A stretch of DNA of 64,000 nucleotides from Bradyrhizobium ivorense (GCF_900696085.1 NZ_CAADFC020000016.1:248001-312000); one strand, 5' to 3'; shown: positions 1 to 8,435, counted from the stretch's first letter. Translations and numbers: made by a program. Notes: generated by a model not told the origin, from the letters alone.

Positions 1-647
1 GGCGCGGACGAGCCGTCGAACAGGCCGAGATAGGCCGTGAGGCGGTCGGTCAGGCCGGCCTTGATGCGGATGCCCGGCACCGCAAGCGCCGGCGAAGGTC
101 CGCCGGCCGGAAGGTTGACGCCGGTGATGCCCGGCCAGCCCAGCGCCGAGTTGATGAAGATGTCGTCGTACTGGCTGTCGATGAACTCGACGTCGGAGCC
201 CTGCTGGCCGACGCGGATCGCGAGCCGGCCGTCCATTAGCTTCTGCTCGATCCAGAGTTCGTAGAGCCGCGTCGCCGGCAGCGACTCGACGCCGGACACC
301 AGAAACAGATTGCCGACATAGCCGCGCGACAGCCCGTCGCCGTGGATCTGAAACATGTTGGCGTGGAAGGTCGCGCCGGTCCAGCCCATCACCTTCTCGA
401 GATCGATCGTGGTGCCGAGGTCGAGACGGCCGGTGTAGGCCTTGCCGGTGCTGACGCCGCCCGAGGCGTTGCCAAAGCCCTCGCCGATATAGGTGATGCT
501 GAACTGGTAGCCGGCCTCCTCCAGCGCGGCGCGCGCATCGGCGATGCGGTCGGCGACCGGCTTGTCCTCGGCGCGCGCCGGCATCGCGGACGCGCAGAGC
601 GCGAGGACCGCGGACACCAGTGTTGCGCGGAAGAGGCCTCTGCACAT
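1..647 (-). CDS. OprB-type carbohydrate porin (3' end outside the window)
   Basis: This is the N-terminal ~215 residues of an outer-membrane porin; the gene runs off the left edge. It opens with a signal peptide (MCRGLFRATLVSAVLALCAS, ending near ARA-ED), then a helix-like stretch and β-strand-rich sequence. Features such as YTGRLDLGTTIDLEK, the ELWIEQKLMDGRLAIRVGQ strand and the repeated aromatic/Gly pattern resemble the OprB carbohydrate-selective porin family. Such porins let sugars and other small solutes diffuse across the outer membrane. It starts 24 bases after the stop of the ZntB-like transporter on the same strand, so the two could be co-transcribed. The ATG at 647 is chosen because the signal peptide follows at once, but no strong ribosome binding site precedes it. 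The substrate cannot be inferred. Confidence 0.75.
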   Translation of the reverse strand, partial: MCRGLFRATLVSAVLALCASAMPARAEDKPVADRIADARAALEEAGYQFSITYIGEGFGNASGGVSTGKAYTGRLDLGTTIDLEKVMGWTGATFHANMFQIHGDGLSRGYVGNLFLVSGVESLPATRLYELWIEQKLMDGRLAIRVGQQGSDVEFIDSQYDDIFINSALGWPGITGVNLPAGGPSPALAVPGIRIKAGLTDRLTAYLGLFDGSSA

Positions 648-671
648 GGCTGTTATCGCGGAGCGCTCGCG

Positions 672-1691
672 CTATTTGACGATTCCGAGCCGCCGCATGA
701 TCAGATAGGCCAGCAGCGACGAGCCGACCAGCAGACCTGCCGCGACCAGGAAGCCGCTTTCGTTCTCGGTGAGCGGCAGCCCCTTGGTGTTCATGCCGAA
801 GATGCCGGTGACCAAGGTCGGCGGCAGCAGCATCATGGTGACGACGGAGAGCGCATGCAGATGCTTGTTGCTCTGCTCCTCGAGCTTGAAGCGCAGCTCC
901 TCTTCCAGCAGGCGGCTGCGCTCGTGCAGCTCGACGATGTCGTGATCGAGGCCGTCGAGCCGCTGCGCCAGCTTGCCGGCCTGCAGCCGCAGCGCCGGCG
1001 TGAGATTGTCGGTGTTCTTCTGCTCGAGCCGGTGGAACAGCACGCGCAGCCCCGCGAGCTGGCGATGCAGCCGCACGCAGGTGCGCCGCATCTTGCCGAG
1101 ACTGCTGCGCAGCTCGGATCCGGTGTCGTCGGCGAGCACCTTCTCCTCGATGCCGTCGAGATCGGTGCCGATCTTGTCGGCCATGCGGTCCATGGTGTCG
1201 GCGATCTCGTCGACGATCTTCTCCAAGAGCGCCGCGACGCTCTCGACGCGATGGCCGCCCTCGAGCACCCGGCGCGCCGCATCGACCGAGCTCAAGGCCT
1301 GATGACGGCCGCTGAGCAACAGACGCTCGGTCATCGCAAAGCGGAGGAAGCCGGTCTCCCTGGTCGCGGCATCGATGTCGCGGACCAGATCGGAGAACAC
1401 GCCATAGACGCAGTTGTCGACGATGTGGATCTGCTGGAAATTGTCGTTCGACAGCAGCAAGTCGCGCGCCAGCTGCGGAACATGGAGATTGGCAAGCCAC
1501 GCCCGGGTGCGCAGATCGGTGAGGTTGAAGTGCAGCCAGAGCCGTCCGTCATGGCTCGGCTCGATCGGCACATCGATCGGAAGCGGCTCGGCGCTGCCGT
1601 CGTGGTGCAGGCGAAACGCCCACACCAGCCCGGGGACCGCGCCCGGCGTCAGCAGCGGCGCAACATTGGCAGCAGGCCGATCAGCCAGCAT
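672..1691 (-). CDS. CorA/ZntB-family divalent metal transporter
   Basis: A 339-residue inner-membrane metal transporter of the CorA superfamily. The N-terminal two thirds is a cytoplasmic funnel with long charged helices (the LDGIEEKVL and LRLQAGKLAQRLDGLDHDI region). Two transmembrane helices lie at the C-terminus; the first ends in the signature GMN motif (GIFGMNTKGLPL) and the second ends AYLIMRRLGIVK. The spacing and the short positive C-terminal tail fit ZntB-like proteins, which move Zn2+, better than CorA Mg2+ channels, but the ion is an inference. The frame is open upstream to 1745. I prefer the ATG at 1691 because GGAGG sits about 6 bases before it and the earlier residues are Arg/Trp-rich and unlike the family. 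Confidence 0.85.
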   Translation of the reverse strand: MLADRPAANVAPLLTPGAVPGLVWAFRLHHDGSAEPLPIDVPIEPSHDGRLWLHFNLTDLRTRAWLANLHVPQLARDLLLSNDNFQQIHIVDNCVYGVFSDLVRDIDAATRETGFLRFAMTERLLLSGRHQALSSVDAARRVLEGGHRVESVAALLEKIVDEIADTMDRMADKIGTDLDGIEEKVLADDTGSELRSSLGKMRRTCVRLHRQLAGLRVLFHRLEQKNTDNLTPALRLQAGKLAQRLDGLDHDIVELHERSRLLEEELRFKLEEQSNKHLHALSVVTMMLLPPTLVTGIFGMNTKGLPLTENESGFLVAAGLLVGSSLLAYLIMRRLGIVK

Positions 1692-1857
1692 GGCCGGCCT
1701 CCGGGAAAGCCGCCAGGAAAACTGCCAAGCACACAACGAAGGCAATCGCGTGAAATGCCATGCTCAAACCCCCGCCCCCGCGCAAAACAGACAGGCGCGT
1801 CCCTCTGTCGCAGCATAGGAGGACGCGCTTGTTACAGTTTTATGTCAAGGCCCGGCC

Positions 1858-2640
1858 CTACTCGGCCGCGAGACCGGTCGGCGCCACTGCTGCTGCTTCC
1901 TTGTTGTAGTCATGCACCACGCGACCGAACGGCAGCGTCAGGTCGGCGAGGAAGTGATGCGCACCGACCACACGCTTGACCGGGAAGTCGGCGACCGGCG
2001 CGTTCACGTGCGGCACCAGATGCAGCCGGCCCGGCCCGATCCACGAGCCCTTGACGACGATGTCGGTCAGGTTGATCGCAACCAGCTGGCAGACCTCGAG
2101 GTGGCCGTCGACGCCCGGGATCATCTTCAGATTAACTTGCGTCTTCGACAGCGTGGCGCGGGTGATGTCGCCATTGCCCGCCATGCTCTCGTGCTTGTAG
2201 CCCATGGTGCCCATGGCGACGAGCTGCCCGGCATATTCCAGCGTGCCGGTCAGCGTGTCCTTGACGATTTCGAGCTTGGGGTGGGCGTACTTCTTCGGAA
2301 AGCCCCAGATCTCGCGGCCGGCCGCGATCGGCGGATCATCGTCGAGATACATCTGGCAGACGAAGTTGACCTCCTCGCCATGCAGGCGCGCCGGAATCAC
2401 GAGGCCGGACTCGGTGTAGCTGCCGAAGCCGGATGAGTCGGGCATCTTGATCCATTCATAATGCACGATCGGCTGCGCGATCGGCTCCAGCGGCTCGGGC
2501 AGGCCGGCGCGGATCAGCTCCGGATCGGTCTCGTAGGTGATGACGAGGAATTCGCGATCGACGAAGCGATAAGGGCCGGCGGGATAGCTCGGGCCGGAAG
2601 CCGGCATCGACGGAAGCTTGAGCAGATCTTCCCTGCGCAT
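1858..2640 (-). CDS. adc: Acetoacetate decarboxylase family protein
   Basis: A 260-residue cytoplasmic enzyme of the acetoacetate decarboxylase (ADC) family, which converts acetoacetate to acetone and CO2 through a Schiff base on a lysine. The family signature is clear: ..GREIWGFPKKYAHPKL.., where the first or second Lys of the PKK pair is the catalytic lysine region. The start ..SYPAGPYRFVDREFLVITYETDP.. is also typical. Length matches the family (about 245-265). The neighbouring divergent gene is a patatin-like hydrolase. In related bacteria such a pair is often found with 3-hydroxybutyrate dehydrogenase, suggesting polyhydroxybutyrate or ketone-body metabolism, but that dehydrogenase is not in this window. 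ADC-superfamily members outside true ADC can act on other substrates. Confidence 0.9.
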   Translation of the reverse strand: MRREDLLKLPSMPASGPSYPAGPYRFVDREFLVITYETDPELIRAGLPEPLEPIAQPIVHYEWIKMPDSSGFGSYTESGLVIPARLHGEEVNFVCQMYLDDDPPIAAGREIWGFPKKYAHPKLEIVKDTLTGTLEYAGQLVAMGTMGYKHESMAGNGDITRATLSKTQVNLKMIPGVDGHLEVCQLVAINLTDIVVKGSWIGPGRLHLVPHVNAPVADFPVKRVVGAHHFLADLTLPFGRVVHDYNKEAAAVAPTGLAAE

Positions 2641-2861
2641 CGCAATAACCCCTGTTTCGAAATGATTGCGCGGGAGGCTAGCGGCCGAGATTGACAGCGA
2701 TGTGAGGGATTTCCGTCAGCGGCATGACCTGCGCTTCAGGCAAGCGACCGATGCCAACCATGCAGGCAAGCGCATCGGACGTGCGCGGTGCGCGCGCGGC
2801 GCTTGTCATCACGGCGTCATCGCCGCGCTGAATTCTCGCCGCGCATATTGGAGTGTCAGTT
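2641..2861. promoter_or_regulatory. Divergent intergenic region, adc / patatin
   Basis: These 221 bases separate two divergently transcribed genes and must hold both promoters. I see a GGAG ribosome binding site at 2850-2853, eight bases before the ATG at 2862. No clear operator palindrome stands out. Confidence 0.5.
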
Positions 2862-4037
2862 ATGGATGCGCGAGCCCCTCATTTCCAAGACCCTTTCCAG
2901 GACATCGATCACGCGACGCCCGGCTGGCGTCCGGCGGGCTGCGATCGGGTGGCCCTCGTTCTGCAGGGCGGCGGCGCGCTCGGCGCCTATCAGGCCGGCG
3001 TCTATCAGGCGCTGCATGAATCCAACATCGAGCCCGACTGGGTCTGCGGCGTCTCGATCGGCGCCATCAACTCGGCGATCATCGCCGGCAATCCGCCTTC
3101 GAGGCGGCTGGAGCGGCTGCACACGTTCTGGGACCGCGTCACCAGCCGCAAGATCTGGCACTACACGCCAGATGGCGACATCTTCCGCAAGGCGCGCAAT
3201 TTCACGAGCTCATGGATGACGACGACGCTGGGCCAGCCCGGCTTCTTCAGCCCGCACGCGACCAACCCGTGGTTCAGCCCGGCCGGCGCCCGCACCGCCA
3301 CCAGCTATTACGACACCACGCCGCTGCGCGAGTCGCTGCTCGAGCTGGTCGACTTCGACCGCATCAATTCCAAGAAGATCCGCTTTGCGGTCGGCGCGGT
3401 GAACGTGCTGTCGGGCAACTTCATCTATTTCGACAACGCCCATGACGAGATCATCCCCGAGCACATCATGGCGAGCGGCGCGCTGCCGCCGGCGCTGCCG
3501 ATGGTCAAGGTCGGCACCGATCATTTCTGGGACGGAGGCATCGTCTCCAACACGCCGCTGCAGCATCTGCTCGACCAGGAGGACAACGCCAACTCGCTGG
3601 TGTTCCAGGTCGACCTGTTCTCGGCGCGCGGTGCGCTGCCGCGCGACATTCAGGACGTGATGGCCCGCCACAAGGACATCATGTATTCCTCGCGCACCCG
3701 CTACAACACCGACGTCTACCGCAAGACCTATGCGCTGCGCACCGCCTTGCACAACGCGCTCGGCAAAATTCCCGACGACCAGCTGTCGGAAGACGAGCGC
3801 CAGCTCAAGCAGACGAACAGCAAGCTGCCGGGCATCACGCTGCTGCAACTGATCTATCAGCAGAAGGCCTATGAGGGCGACGCCAAGGACCACGAATTCT
3901 CGGGCACCTCGATGCGCGAGCACTGGGTGAGCGGACACGAGGACACCAGGCGCTCGCTGAAGCGGCGCGACTGGATCAAGATGCCCGAGAACGGCATGGG
4001 CATCGTGATCCATGACGTGCATCGGGAGAGCGAGTAG
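2862..4037 (+). CDS. Patatin-like phospholipase family protein
   Basis: A 391-residue serine hydrolase with a patatin fold. The oxyanion-hole loop QGGGALGAYQAG is at about residues 35-46, the nucleophile elbow GVSIG puts the catalytic Ser near residue 65, and the second member of the dyad is the Asp of DGGIVSN. The C-terminal ~130 residues (from about DVMARHKDIMYSSRT) look like the helical extension found in the larger bacterial patatin proteins associated with polyhydroxybutyrate metabolism. There is no signal peptide, so it should act in the cytoplasm or at the membrane face, hydrolysing acyl esters (phospholipid, or possibly PHB oligomers). A GTG at 2853 is also in frame; the ATG at 2862 is preferred because GGAG lies eight bases before it. 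Convergent with the carboxylase gene across a palindromic repeat. Confidence 0.85.
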   Translation: MDARAPHFQDPFQDIDHATPGWRPAGCDRVALVLQGGGALGAYQAGVYQALHESNIEPDWVCGVSIGAINSAIIAGNPPSRRLERLHTFWDRVTSRKIWHYTPDGDIFRKARNFTSSWMTTTLGQPGFFSPHATNPWFSPAGARTATSYYDTTPLRESLLELVDFDRINSKKIRFAVGAVNVLSGNFIYFDNAHDEIIPEHIMASGALPPALPMVKVGTDHFWDGGIVSNTPLQHLLDQEDNANSLVFQVDLFSARGALPRDIQDVMARHKDIMYSSRTRYNTDVYRKTYALRTALHNALGKIPDDQLSEDERQLKQTNSKLPGITLLQLIYQQKAYEGDAKDHEFSGTSMREHWVSGHEDTRRSLKRRDWIKMPENGMGIVIHDVHRESE

Positions 4038-4048
4038 GAAGCAGCGCC

Positions 4049-4126
4049 GTTCCGGGATGGTCCGAAGGACCAGACCCGGAACCTCGAGATTCCGGGTTCG
4101 GTCCTAACGGACCGCCCCGGAATGAC
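4049..4126. repeat. Intergenic palindromic repeat, family A, copy 1
   Basis: A 78-base element between two convergent genes. It reads TTCCGGGATGGTCC.. and ends ..CCCCGGAATGAC, with a central CTCGAG flanked by inverted CCGGAA/TTCCGGG arms. A second copy with the same outer arms and centre but different inner arms lies at 32147-32225. The arms covary (GGTCCgaaGGACC here, GGTGCgccAGCACC there), so the RNA fold is kept while the sequence drifts. Confidence 0.85.
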
Positions 4127-4137
4127 GGTGGCAAATC

Positions 4138-5697
4138 TTACGGCCGCGTCGACATGTTCCGCGGCGGCCCGACCTCGCGGATCGGCTCGGCGAGACGCAC
4201 GAACTCGCACAGCAGCGAACGCGTCTTGCGCGGGTCGATCACCTCCTCGACCCAGAATTTCTCGGCCGAGCGGAACGGCGAGCGCAGCTTGTTGAGGCGG
4301 TCCTCGATCTCCTGCAGCTTCGCGGCGGGATCGGCGGCGGCGTCGATCTCGGCACGATAGGCCGCCTCGATGCCGCCCTCGAGCGGCAGCGAGCCCCAAT
4401 AGGCCGACGGCCAGGCATAGCGCATCGAGAAGCGATTGGCCGGCTGATGCACCACGCCGGCAACCCCGAAGGCATTGCGGACGATGATGGTGCACCACGG
4501 CACCGTGCTCTGGTTGACCGCCGCCATCGCCCGCACGCCATGGCGGATGGTGGCGGATTTCTCCGCTTCGAGCCCGATCATGAAGCCGGGGCAATCCATC
4601 AGATAGACCACCGGCAGATGGAAGGTCTCGGCGAAGTCGACCCAGCGTATCACCTTCTGGCAGGCGTCCGATGTCCAGGAGCCGCCGTAGTGGAACGGAT
4701 CGCTCGCCAGCAGCAGCACCGCCCTGCCCTCGATCCGCGCGAGGCCCGTGATGATCGGCCGGCCGAAGTTGGCGGCAACCTCGAAGAACGAGCCCTTGTC
4801 GACCACAGCCTCGATGATCGGCCGCATCTTGTAGACCTGCCGGCGGTTGCGCGGCACGGCCTTCAGCAACGACTCCTCGGCACGCTCGGGATCGTCGGTG
4901 CAGGGAATGGTCGGCGGCAGCTCGTAGACCGACGACGGCAGATAGGACAGGAAGCGCTTTGCGCAGTCGAACGCCTCCTCCTCGGTCTCGACGGCCTGAT
5001 CGATTGCACCGGCGCGGGTCTGGATGTCGGCGCCGCCGAGCTCCTGCTTGGTCAGATCCTGTCCGAGGCGCTTCACCACCGGCGGGCCGGCGACGAACAT
5101 CGCCGAGTTCTTGGTCATGACCGAATAATGCGTGGCGGCGAGCCGCGCAGCGCCGAGCCCGGCGACGGAGCCGAGCCCGAGCCCGACCACCGGCACCCGC
5201 GCCAGATTGGCGGTCGTGTACCAGTACCAGCGTGTGCCGCCGACGCCGCCGGGCAGATTGGCCGCGCCCCGCGTCTCGATCGTCTTCACCGAACCGCCGC
5301 CGCCGGAGCCTTCGATCACGCGGATGATCGGCAGGCGGAAGTCGTGCGCCATCTCCTCGGCCATCAGCGGCTTGGCGGAAATCGACGCGTCCGCAGAACC
5401 GCCGCGCACGGTAAAGTCGTCGCCGACCACCACCACGGTGCGGCCGTCGACCTTGGCGCGGCCGAACACGCAATTCGCCGGCGTCAGATGCCTGAGCTCG
5501 TTGTTCTCGTCGTATTCGGCGATGCCGGAGATGGCACCGATCTCGTGAAAACTGTCGGGGTCGACGAGCTTGTCGAAGCGCTCACGAACCGTGAGCCGGC
5601 CCTGGTCGCGTTGCCGCTTGACCTTGTCAACGCCTCCCATCTCCCGCGCGAACGCTTCGCGCCGGGCGAGGTCGTCGAGTTCCGGCTTCCAGTTCAT
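4138..5697 (-). CDS. Acyl-CoA carboxylase, carboxyltransferase subunit
   Basis: A 519-residue carboxyltransferase subunit of the propionyl-/methylcrotonyl-/acetyl-CoA carboxylase type, moving a carboxyl group from carboxybiotin to an acyl-CoA. Two crotonase-like halves are visible: the N-terminal half holds the acyl-CoA oxyanion Gly-rich loops (EGSGGGGSVKTIE, PGGVGGTRWYW, GLGLGSVAGLGAARLA), and the C-terminal half the biotin site (DCPGFMIGLEAEKSATIRHG and RNAFGVAG). Length is normal for the family. The matching biotinyl carrier is probably the small protein at 6747, but no biotin carboxylase subunit is in this window. Its first 71 bases overlap the 3' end of the IclR regulator gene upstream on the same strand, implying co-transcription and translational coupling. 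The exact acyl-CoA substrate is unknown. Confidence 0.88.
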   Translation of the reverse strand: MNWKPELDDLARREAFAREMGGVDKVKRQRDQGRLTVRERFDKLVDPDSFHEIGAISGIAEYDENNELRHLTPANCVFGRAKVDGRTVVVVGDDFTVRGGSADASISAKPLMAEEMAHDFRLPIIRVIEGSGGGGSVKTIETRGAANLPGGVGGTRWYWYTTANLARVPVVGLGLGSVAGLGAARLAATHYSVMTKNSAMFVAGPPVVKRLGQDLTKQELGGADIQTRAGAIDQAVETEEEAFDCAKRFLSYLPSSVYELPPTIPCTDDPERAEESLLKAVPRNRRQVYKMRPIIEAVVDKGSFFEVAANFGRPIITGLARIEGRAVLLLASDPFHYGGSWTSDACQKVIRWVDFAETFHLPVVYLMDCPGFMIGLEAEKSATIRHGVRAMAAVNQSTVPWCTIIVRNAFGVAGVVHQPANRFSMRYAWPSAYWGSLPLEGGIEAAYRAEIDAAADPAAKLQEIEDRLNKLRSPFRSAEKFWVEEVIDPRKTRSLLCEFVRLAEPIREVGPPRNMSTRP

Positions 5698-6601
5698 TCA
5701 GGGCCTCCGTCTTGATCATTTTATTGTTGTTATGGGCGGTCACCGGAAGCGATTTGCGCTCGATCCGATTAGCGAAGATGTCACCGTCGGCGCCTTCCAG
5801 CAGGCTGCCGATCGCGGCACCGAGTTCGACCATCTGCGGCGCCACCTCGCGATGCAGCCGCTTCTCGTCATACATCGCCGAGAGCAGGCCGATCGTGGTG
5901 ACCACGTAGGTCTGGTACTGCGGCGACCACATCGGCACCGCGACGCCGTTGATATGCGGGCTCCACAGGCCGCAGGCGACGACATAGCCGTGCTCCTGGA
6001 GATGACGGCGGTTGGCCTCGATGCGCGGCGTCAGCAGCTTGGCGCTGTCGGGCAACTCGCGCTCCATCTCGGCAATCAGCGCGTCGCCGATCATCGGATC
6101 GAGCGCCGCTGTGTAGGCGTGGCCGGCGGCGGTGGTCGCCATCGAGATCCGACTGCCGGTGGCCTCGTGCAGGCCGAGCGCATTCGCGGCGCGGGCGAAT
6201 TCGAGATAGACCAGATGAAAGCGGTCGGGGATCACGAAGCCGACGGTGCCGGGCAGTTGATCGGCGACGTCCTGCAGGCGCAGCCGGATCAGATTGCGCA
6301 GCTGCAGTCCCTTCATCATCGAGGTGCTCATCGCCACCGCGCTCGGGCCGATGCGATACTTCTGATCACGCGGCAGATACACGAGCTGCCCCATCCGCGT
6401 CAGCGTGTGCGTCAGCCGCGACACCGTCGAGCGCGGCAATCCGCAGCGGTTGGAGATTTCGAGATTGCCGAGCCGGGCCTCGTGCCCCTCGAAGCATCGC
6501 AACACATCGAAGGCGCGCGATACCACCTGGATGACATCGCCATCGCCTGTTTCGCTGGCGAGCATTCCCTGCCTGCTTAGCCGTTCCGAGCGCCGTCCCA
6601 T
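5627..6601 (-). CDS. IclR-family transcriptional regulator
   Basis: A 324-residue regulator. The N-terminal winged helix-turn-helix (about residues 20-85, ..VVSRAFDVLRCFEG.. then NRCGLPRSTVSRLTHTL as recognition helix) is followed by the IclR effector-binding domain (..GTVGFVIPDRFHLVYLE.. and ..ATTAAGHAYTAAL..). IclR proteins usually bind small carboxylates or aromatics and control adjacent catabolic genes. It is transcribed toward the carboxyltransferase gene, overlapping it by 71 bases, and diverges from the biotinyl carrier gene. A palindromic operator candidate lies between. The start is uncertain: the ATG at 6601 has no obvious ribosome site, and a second ATG in frame at 6565 is preceded by AGGCAGGGA. 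Confidence 0.88.
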   Translation of the reverse strand: MGRRSERLSRQGMLASETGDGDVIQVVSRAFDVLRCFEGHEARLGNLEISNRCGLPRSTVSRLTHTLTRMGQLVYLPRDQKYRIGPSAVAMSTSMMKGLQLRNLIRLRLQDVADQLPGTVGFVIPDRFHLVYLEFARAANALGLHEATGSRISMATTAAGHAYTAALDPMIGDALIAEMERELPDSAKLLTPRIEANRRHLQEHGYVVACGLWSPHINGVAVPMWSPQYQTYVVTTIGLLSAMYDEKRLHREVAPQMVELGAAIGSLLEGADGDIFANRIERKSLPVTAHNNNKMIKTEALNELEAGTRRPRPARSVRAGDGRR

Positions 6602-6629
6602 TTTTTAGTGGCTCCGTTTTTATGGCTCC

Positions 6630-6654
6630 ATTCCGTCACGCGGAATAAAATTCC
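6630..6654. promoter_or_regulatory. Candidate IclR operator
   Basis: Three GGAAT-type half-sites sit in 25 bases of the divergent promoter region: ATTCCG at 6630-6635, CGGAAT at 6641-6646 and ATTCC at 6650-6654. The last two form GGAAT-AAA-ATTCC, close to the TGGAA..TTCCA-like sites bound by many IclR proteins. Assignment to the adjacent regulator is an inference. Confidence 0.55.
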
Positions 6655-6746
6655 ACTTGAAGAACACGCTACCTCAGGCAATCTGCCGCCACAACAAAAA
6701 GCCGTTCGCCGGATGAAATTTCCGCAAGACGGTATCGGAGAGTGGA

Positions 6747-6968
6747 ATGCCTGAGATCAAGGTCGTGACCGAAGTTGCGGGGCGCGTTTGCGCGCTTCCC
6801 GTCGAAGCCGGCAGCCGCGTCGGCGACGGCGACGAGATCGCTTTCGTCGAAGCGATGAAGATGGAAATACCTGTTACCTCGACCACAGCAGGCAAAATCA
6901 AGTCGATTCTGGTCAAAATCGACGACGTAATCGCCGAAGGCCAGGCGGTCGCGATCGTCGAGACCTGA
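6747..6968 (+). CDS. Stand-alone biotin/lipoyl carrier domain protein (BCCP-like)
   Basis: A 73-residue single-domain protein with the biotin attachment motif EAMKMEIPV, whose Lys is the site biotinylated by BirA. The two-fold β-barrel pattern of a biotinyl domain is complete: IKVVTEVAGRV..PVEAGSRVGDGDEIAFVEAMKMEIPV..AGKIKSILVKIDDVIAEGQAVAIVE. It would shuttle CO2 as carboxybiotin to the nearby carboxyltransferase. GGAGAG lies six bases before the ATG. It diverges from the IclR gene and may be the first gene of a unit that continues into the TAXI-TRAP transporter 155 bases downstream. The missing partner is a biotin carboxylase. Confidence 0.88.
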   Translation: MPEIKVVTEVAGRVCALPVEAGSRVGDGDEIAFVEAMKMEIPVTSTTAGKIKSILVKIDDVIAEGQAVAIVET

Positions 6969-7123
6969 GCACCGCCCGCCAAATCCTCCGCCGCGACAAT
7001 CTGTCCTGTGATGTGACCGCCAAAACCGCGGGCATGCGTCGGAGGTAGCGTTGCCATCGCCGGGAGGCGATGCAATCATCCGACCCATAAAAGTTTCGCA
7101 GAGCGAAACAAAAGGGAGGAAAT

Positions 7124-8287
7124 ATGATGCATCGGCTGCTGGCGCTTGCGCCTGCCCTTCTCGCCGGCCTTTCCGTAGCTTTGGCCGCGCCCGCCTCGGC
7201 CGAAGACGTCAAGCTGCCGCCGACCATGGCGGTCACCGCCTATGACACCGGCACCGCCGGCTTCAACATCGCGGTCGGCGTCGGCAAGATGATGAAGGAC
7301 AAATACGGCACCGATGTCCGCGTGTTGCCGGCCGGCAACGACGTCGCGCGCCTCGCGCCGCTGCGCGCCAAGCGCGCGGTCTCCTCGGCGATGGGATCGG
7401 GCACCTATTTCGCGCAGGAAGGCGTGTTCGAATTCGGCGCCAGGGAATGGGGTCCGCAGGCGCTGCAACTGCTGCTGTCATCGGTCGACTGCAATTGCGG
7501 CGCGCTCGGCGTCGCGGCCGATGCCGGCGTCAAGGAGATGAAGGACCTCAAGGGCAAGCGCGTCGGCTTCGTGGTCGGCTCGCCGGCGCTGAACCAGAAC
7601 GCGCTGGCGATGCTCGCGTTCGGCGGCCTCACCCAGAACGACGTCAAGATCGTCGAGTTCGCCAGCTACGGCGCGATGTGGAAGGGCCTGATCAACAACG
7701 ACACCGACGCCGCGTTCGGCACCACCATCACCGGCCCCGCCAAGGAGGCCGAGACCTCGCCGCGCGGCCTGATGTGGCCGCCGCTGCCCGCCAAGGACAA
7801 GGAGGGTTGGGCGCGGGTGCAGAAGGTCGGCTCGTTCTTCTTCCCGCAAACCGCGACTTGCGGCGCCGGCATCTCGCCGGACAAGCCGATCGAGCTCGGC
7901 AACTACCCCTATCCGATCTTCGTCGCCTATGCCTCGCAGCCGGCCGAGCAGGTCTATTCGATCACCAAGGCGATGATCGTCAATTACGACGCCTACAAGG
8001 ATTCAGCGCCGGGCGCCGGCGGGCTCGCAGCCAGCCGGCAGACCAAGAACTGGGTGGTGCCGGTGCATCCCGGCGCCGTGAAGGCGCTGAAGGAAGCCGG
8101 GCAATGGACCGACGAGCAGGAGGCGCACAACAACGCGCTGTACAAGCGCCAGGAGGTGCTGGCGACGGCCTGGGCGGACTACGGCAAGTCCAATCCGCCG
8201 TCCGACGACAAGGCGTTCCTCGACGGCTGGATGGAGGCGCGTGCCGCGGCACTCGCCAAGGCCAATATGCCTAATGGCTTCGAGTGA
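7124..8287 (+). CDS. TAXI-family TRAP transporter solute-binding protein
   Basis: A 387-residue periplasmic binding protein of the TRAP-TAXI type. A signal peptide covers the first ~25 residues (MMHRLLALAPALLAGLSVAL, cleavage near ASA-ED). The mature part has the family features GTAGFNIAVGVGKMMKD, the ..RLAPLRAKRAVSSAMGSG.. binding region, and GVKEMKDLKGKRVGFVVGSP. TAXI proteins capture organic acids (for example glutamate or other dicarboxylates) and pass them to a DctM-type permease. A strong GGGAGGAAAT ribosome site precedes the start. The fused permease follows at 8436. Together with the carboxylase genes upstream this suggests uptake and activation of a small carboxylic acid, but the ligand is not deducible. 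Confidence 0.88.
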   Translation: MMHRLLALAPALLAGLSVALAAPASAEDVKLPPTMAVTAYDTGTAGFNIAVGVGKMMKDKYGTDVRVLPAGNDVARLAPLRAKRAVSSAMGSGTYFAQEGVFEFGAREWGPQALQLLLSSVDCNCGALGVAADAGVKEMKDLKGKRVGFVVGSPALNQNALAMLAFGGLTQNDVKIVEFASYGAMWKGLINNDTDAAFGTTITGPAKEAETSPRGLMWPPLPAKDKEGWARVQKVGSFFFPQTATCGAGISPDKPIELGNYPYPIFVAYASQPAEQVYSITKAMIVNYDAYKDSAPGAGGLAASRQTKNWVVPVHPGAVKALKEAGQWTDEQEAHNNALYKRQEVLATAWADYGKSNPPSDDKAFLDGWMEARAAALAKANMPNGFE

Positions 8288-8346
8288 GACCTGCCAAATG
8301 CGCGATGAGATCGGGTGAGTCGTCATCGCGCTTTGGCGCTTTGTTC

Positions 8347-8396
8347 GAGCATGATCTTTTGCGGAAAACCGCTTCACAGCTTTCCGGGTCATGCTC
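8347..8396. repeat. Intergenic palindrome GAGCATGA..TCATGCTC
   Basis: A stem-loop whose outer arms GAGCATGA (8347-8354) and TCATGCTC (8389-8396) pair exactly, with inner GGAAAACCG / AGCTTTCCGG arms. It sits between the binding protein and the permease of the TRAP system, so it may set unequal expression of the two by protecting the upstream mRNA. It belongs to a class of element I recall from Bradyrhizobium and Rhodopseudomonas intergenic regions. Confidence 0.75.
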
Positions 8397-8435
8397 TAGG
8401 CTGCGGCCAAAACCAACAGCATTGGGGGATGCGCG

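Noticed and set aside
342..1979. 545-codon open frame on the plus strand across the ZntB-like gene and the end of adc
   Set aside because: It is antisense to two well-supported genes and its product is Arg/Ala/Gly-rich with no domain. High GC makes such shadow frames long.
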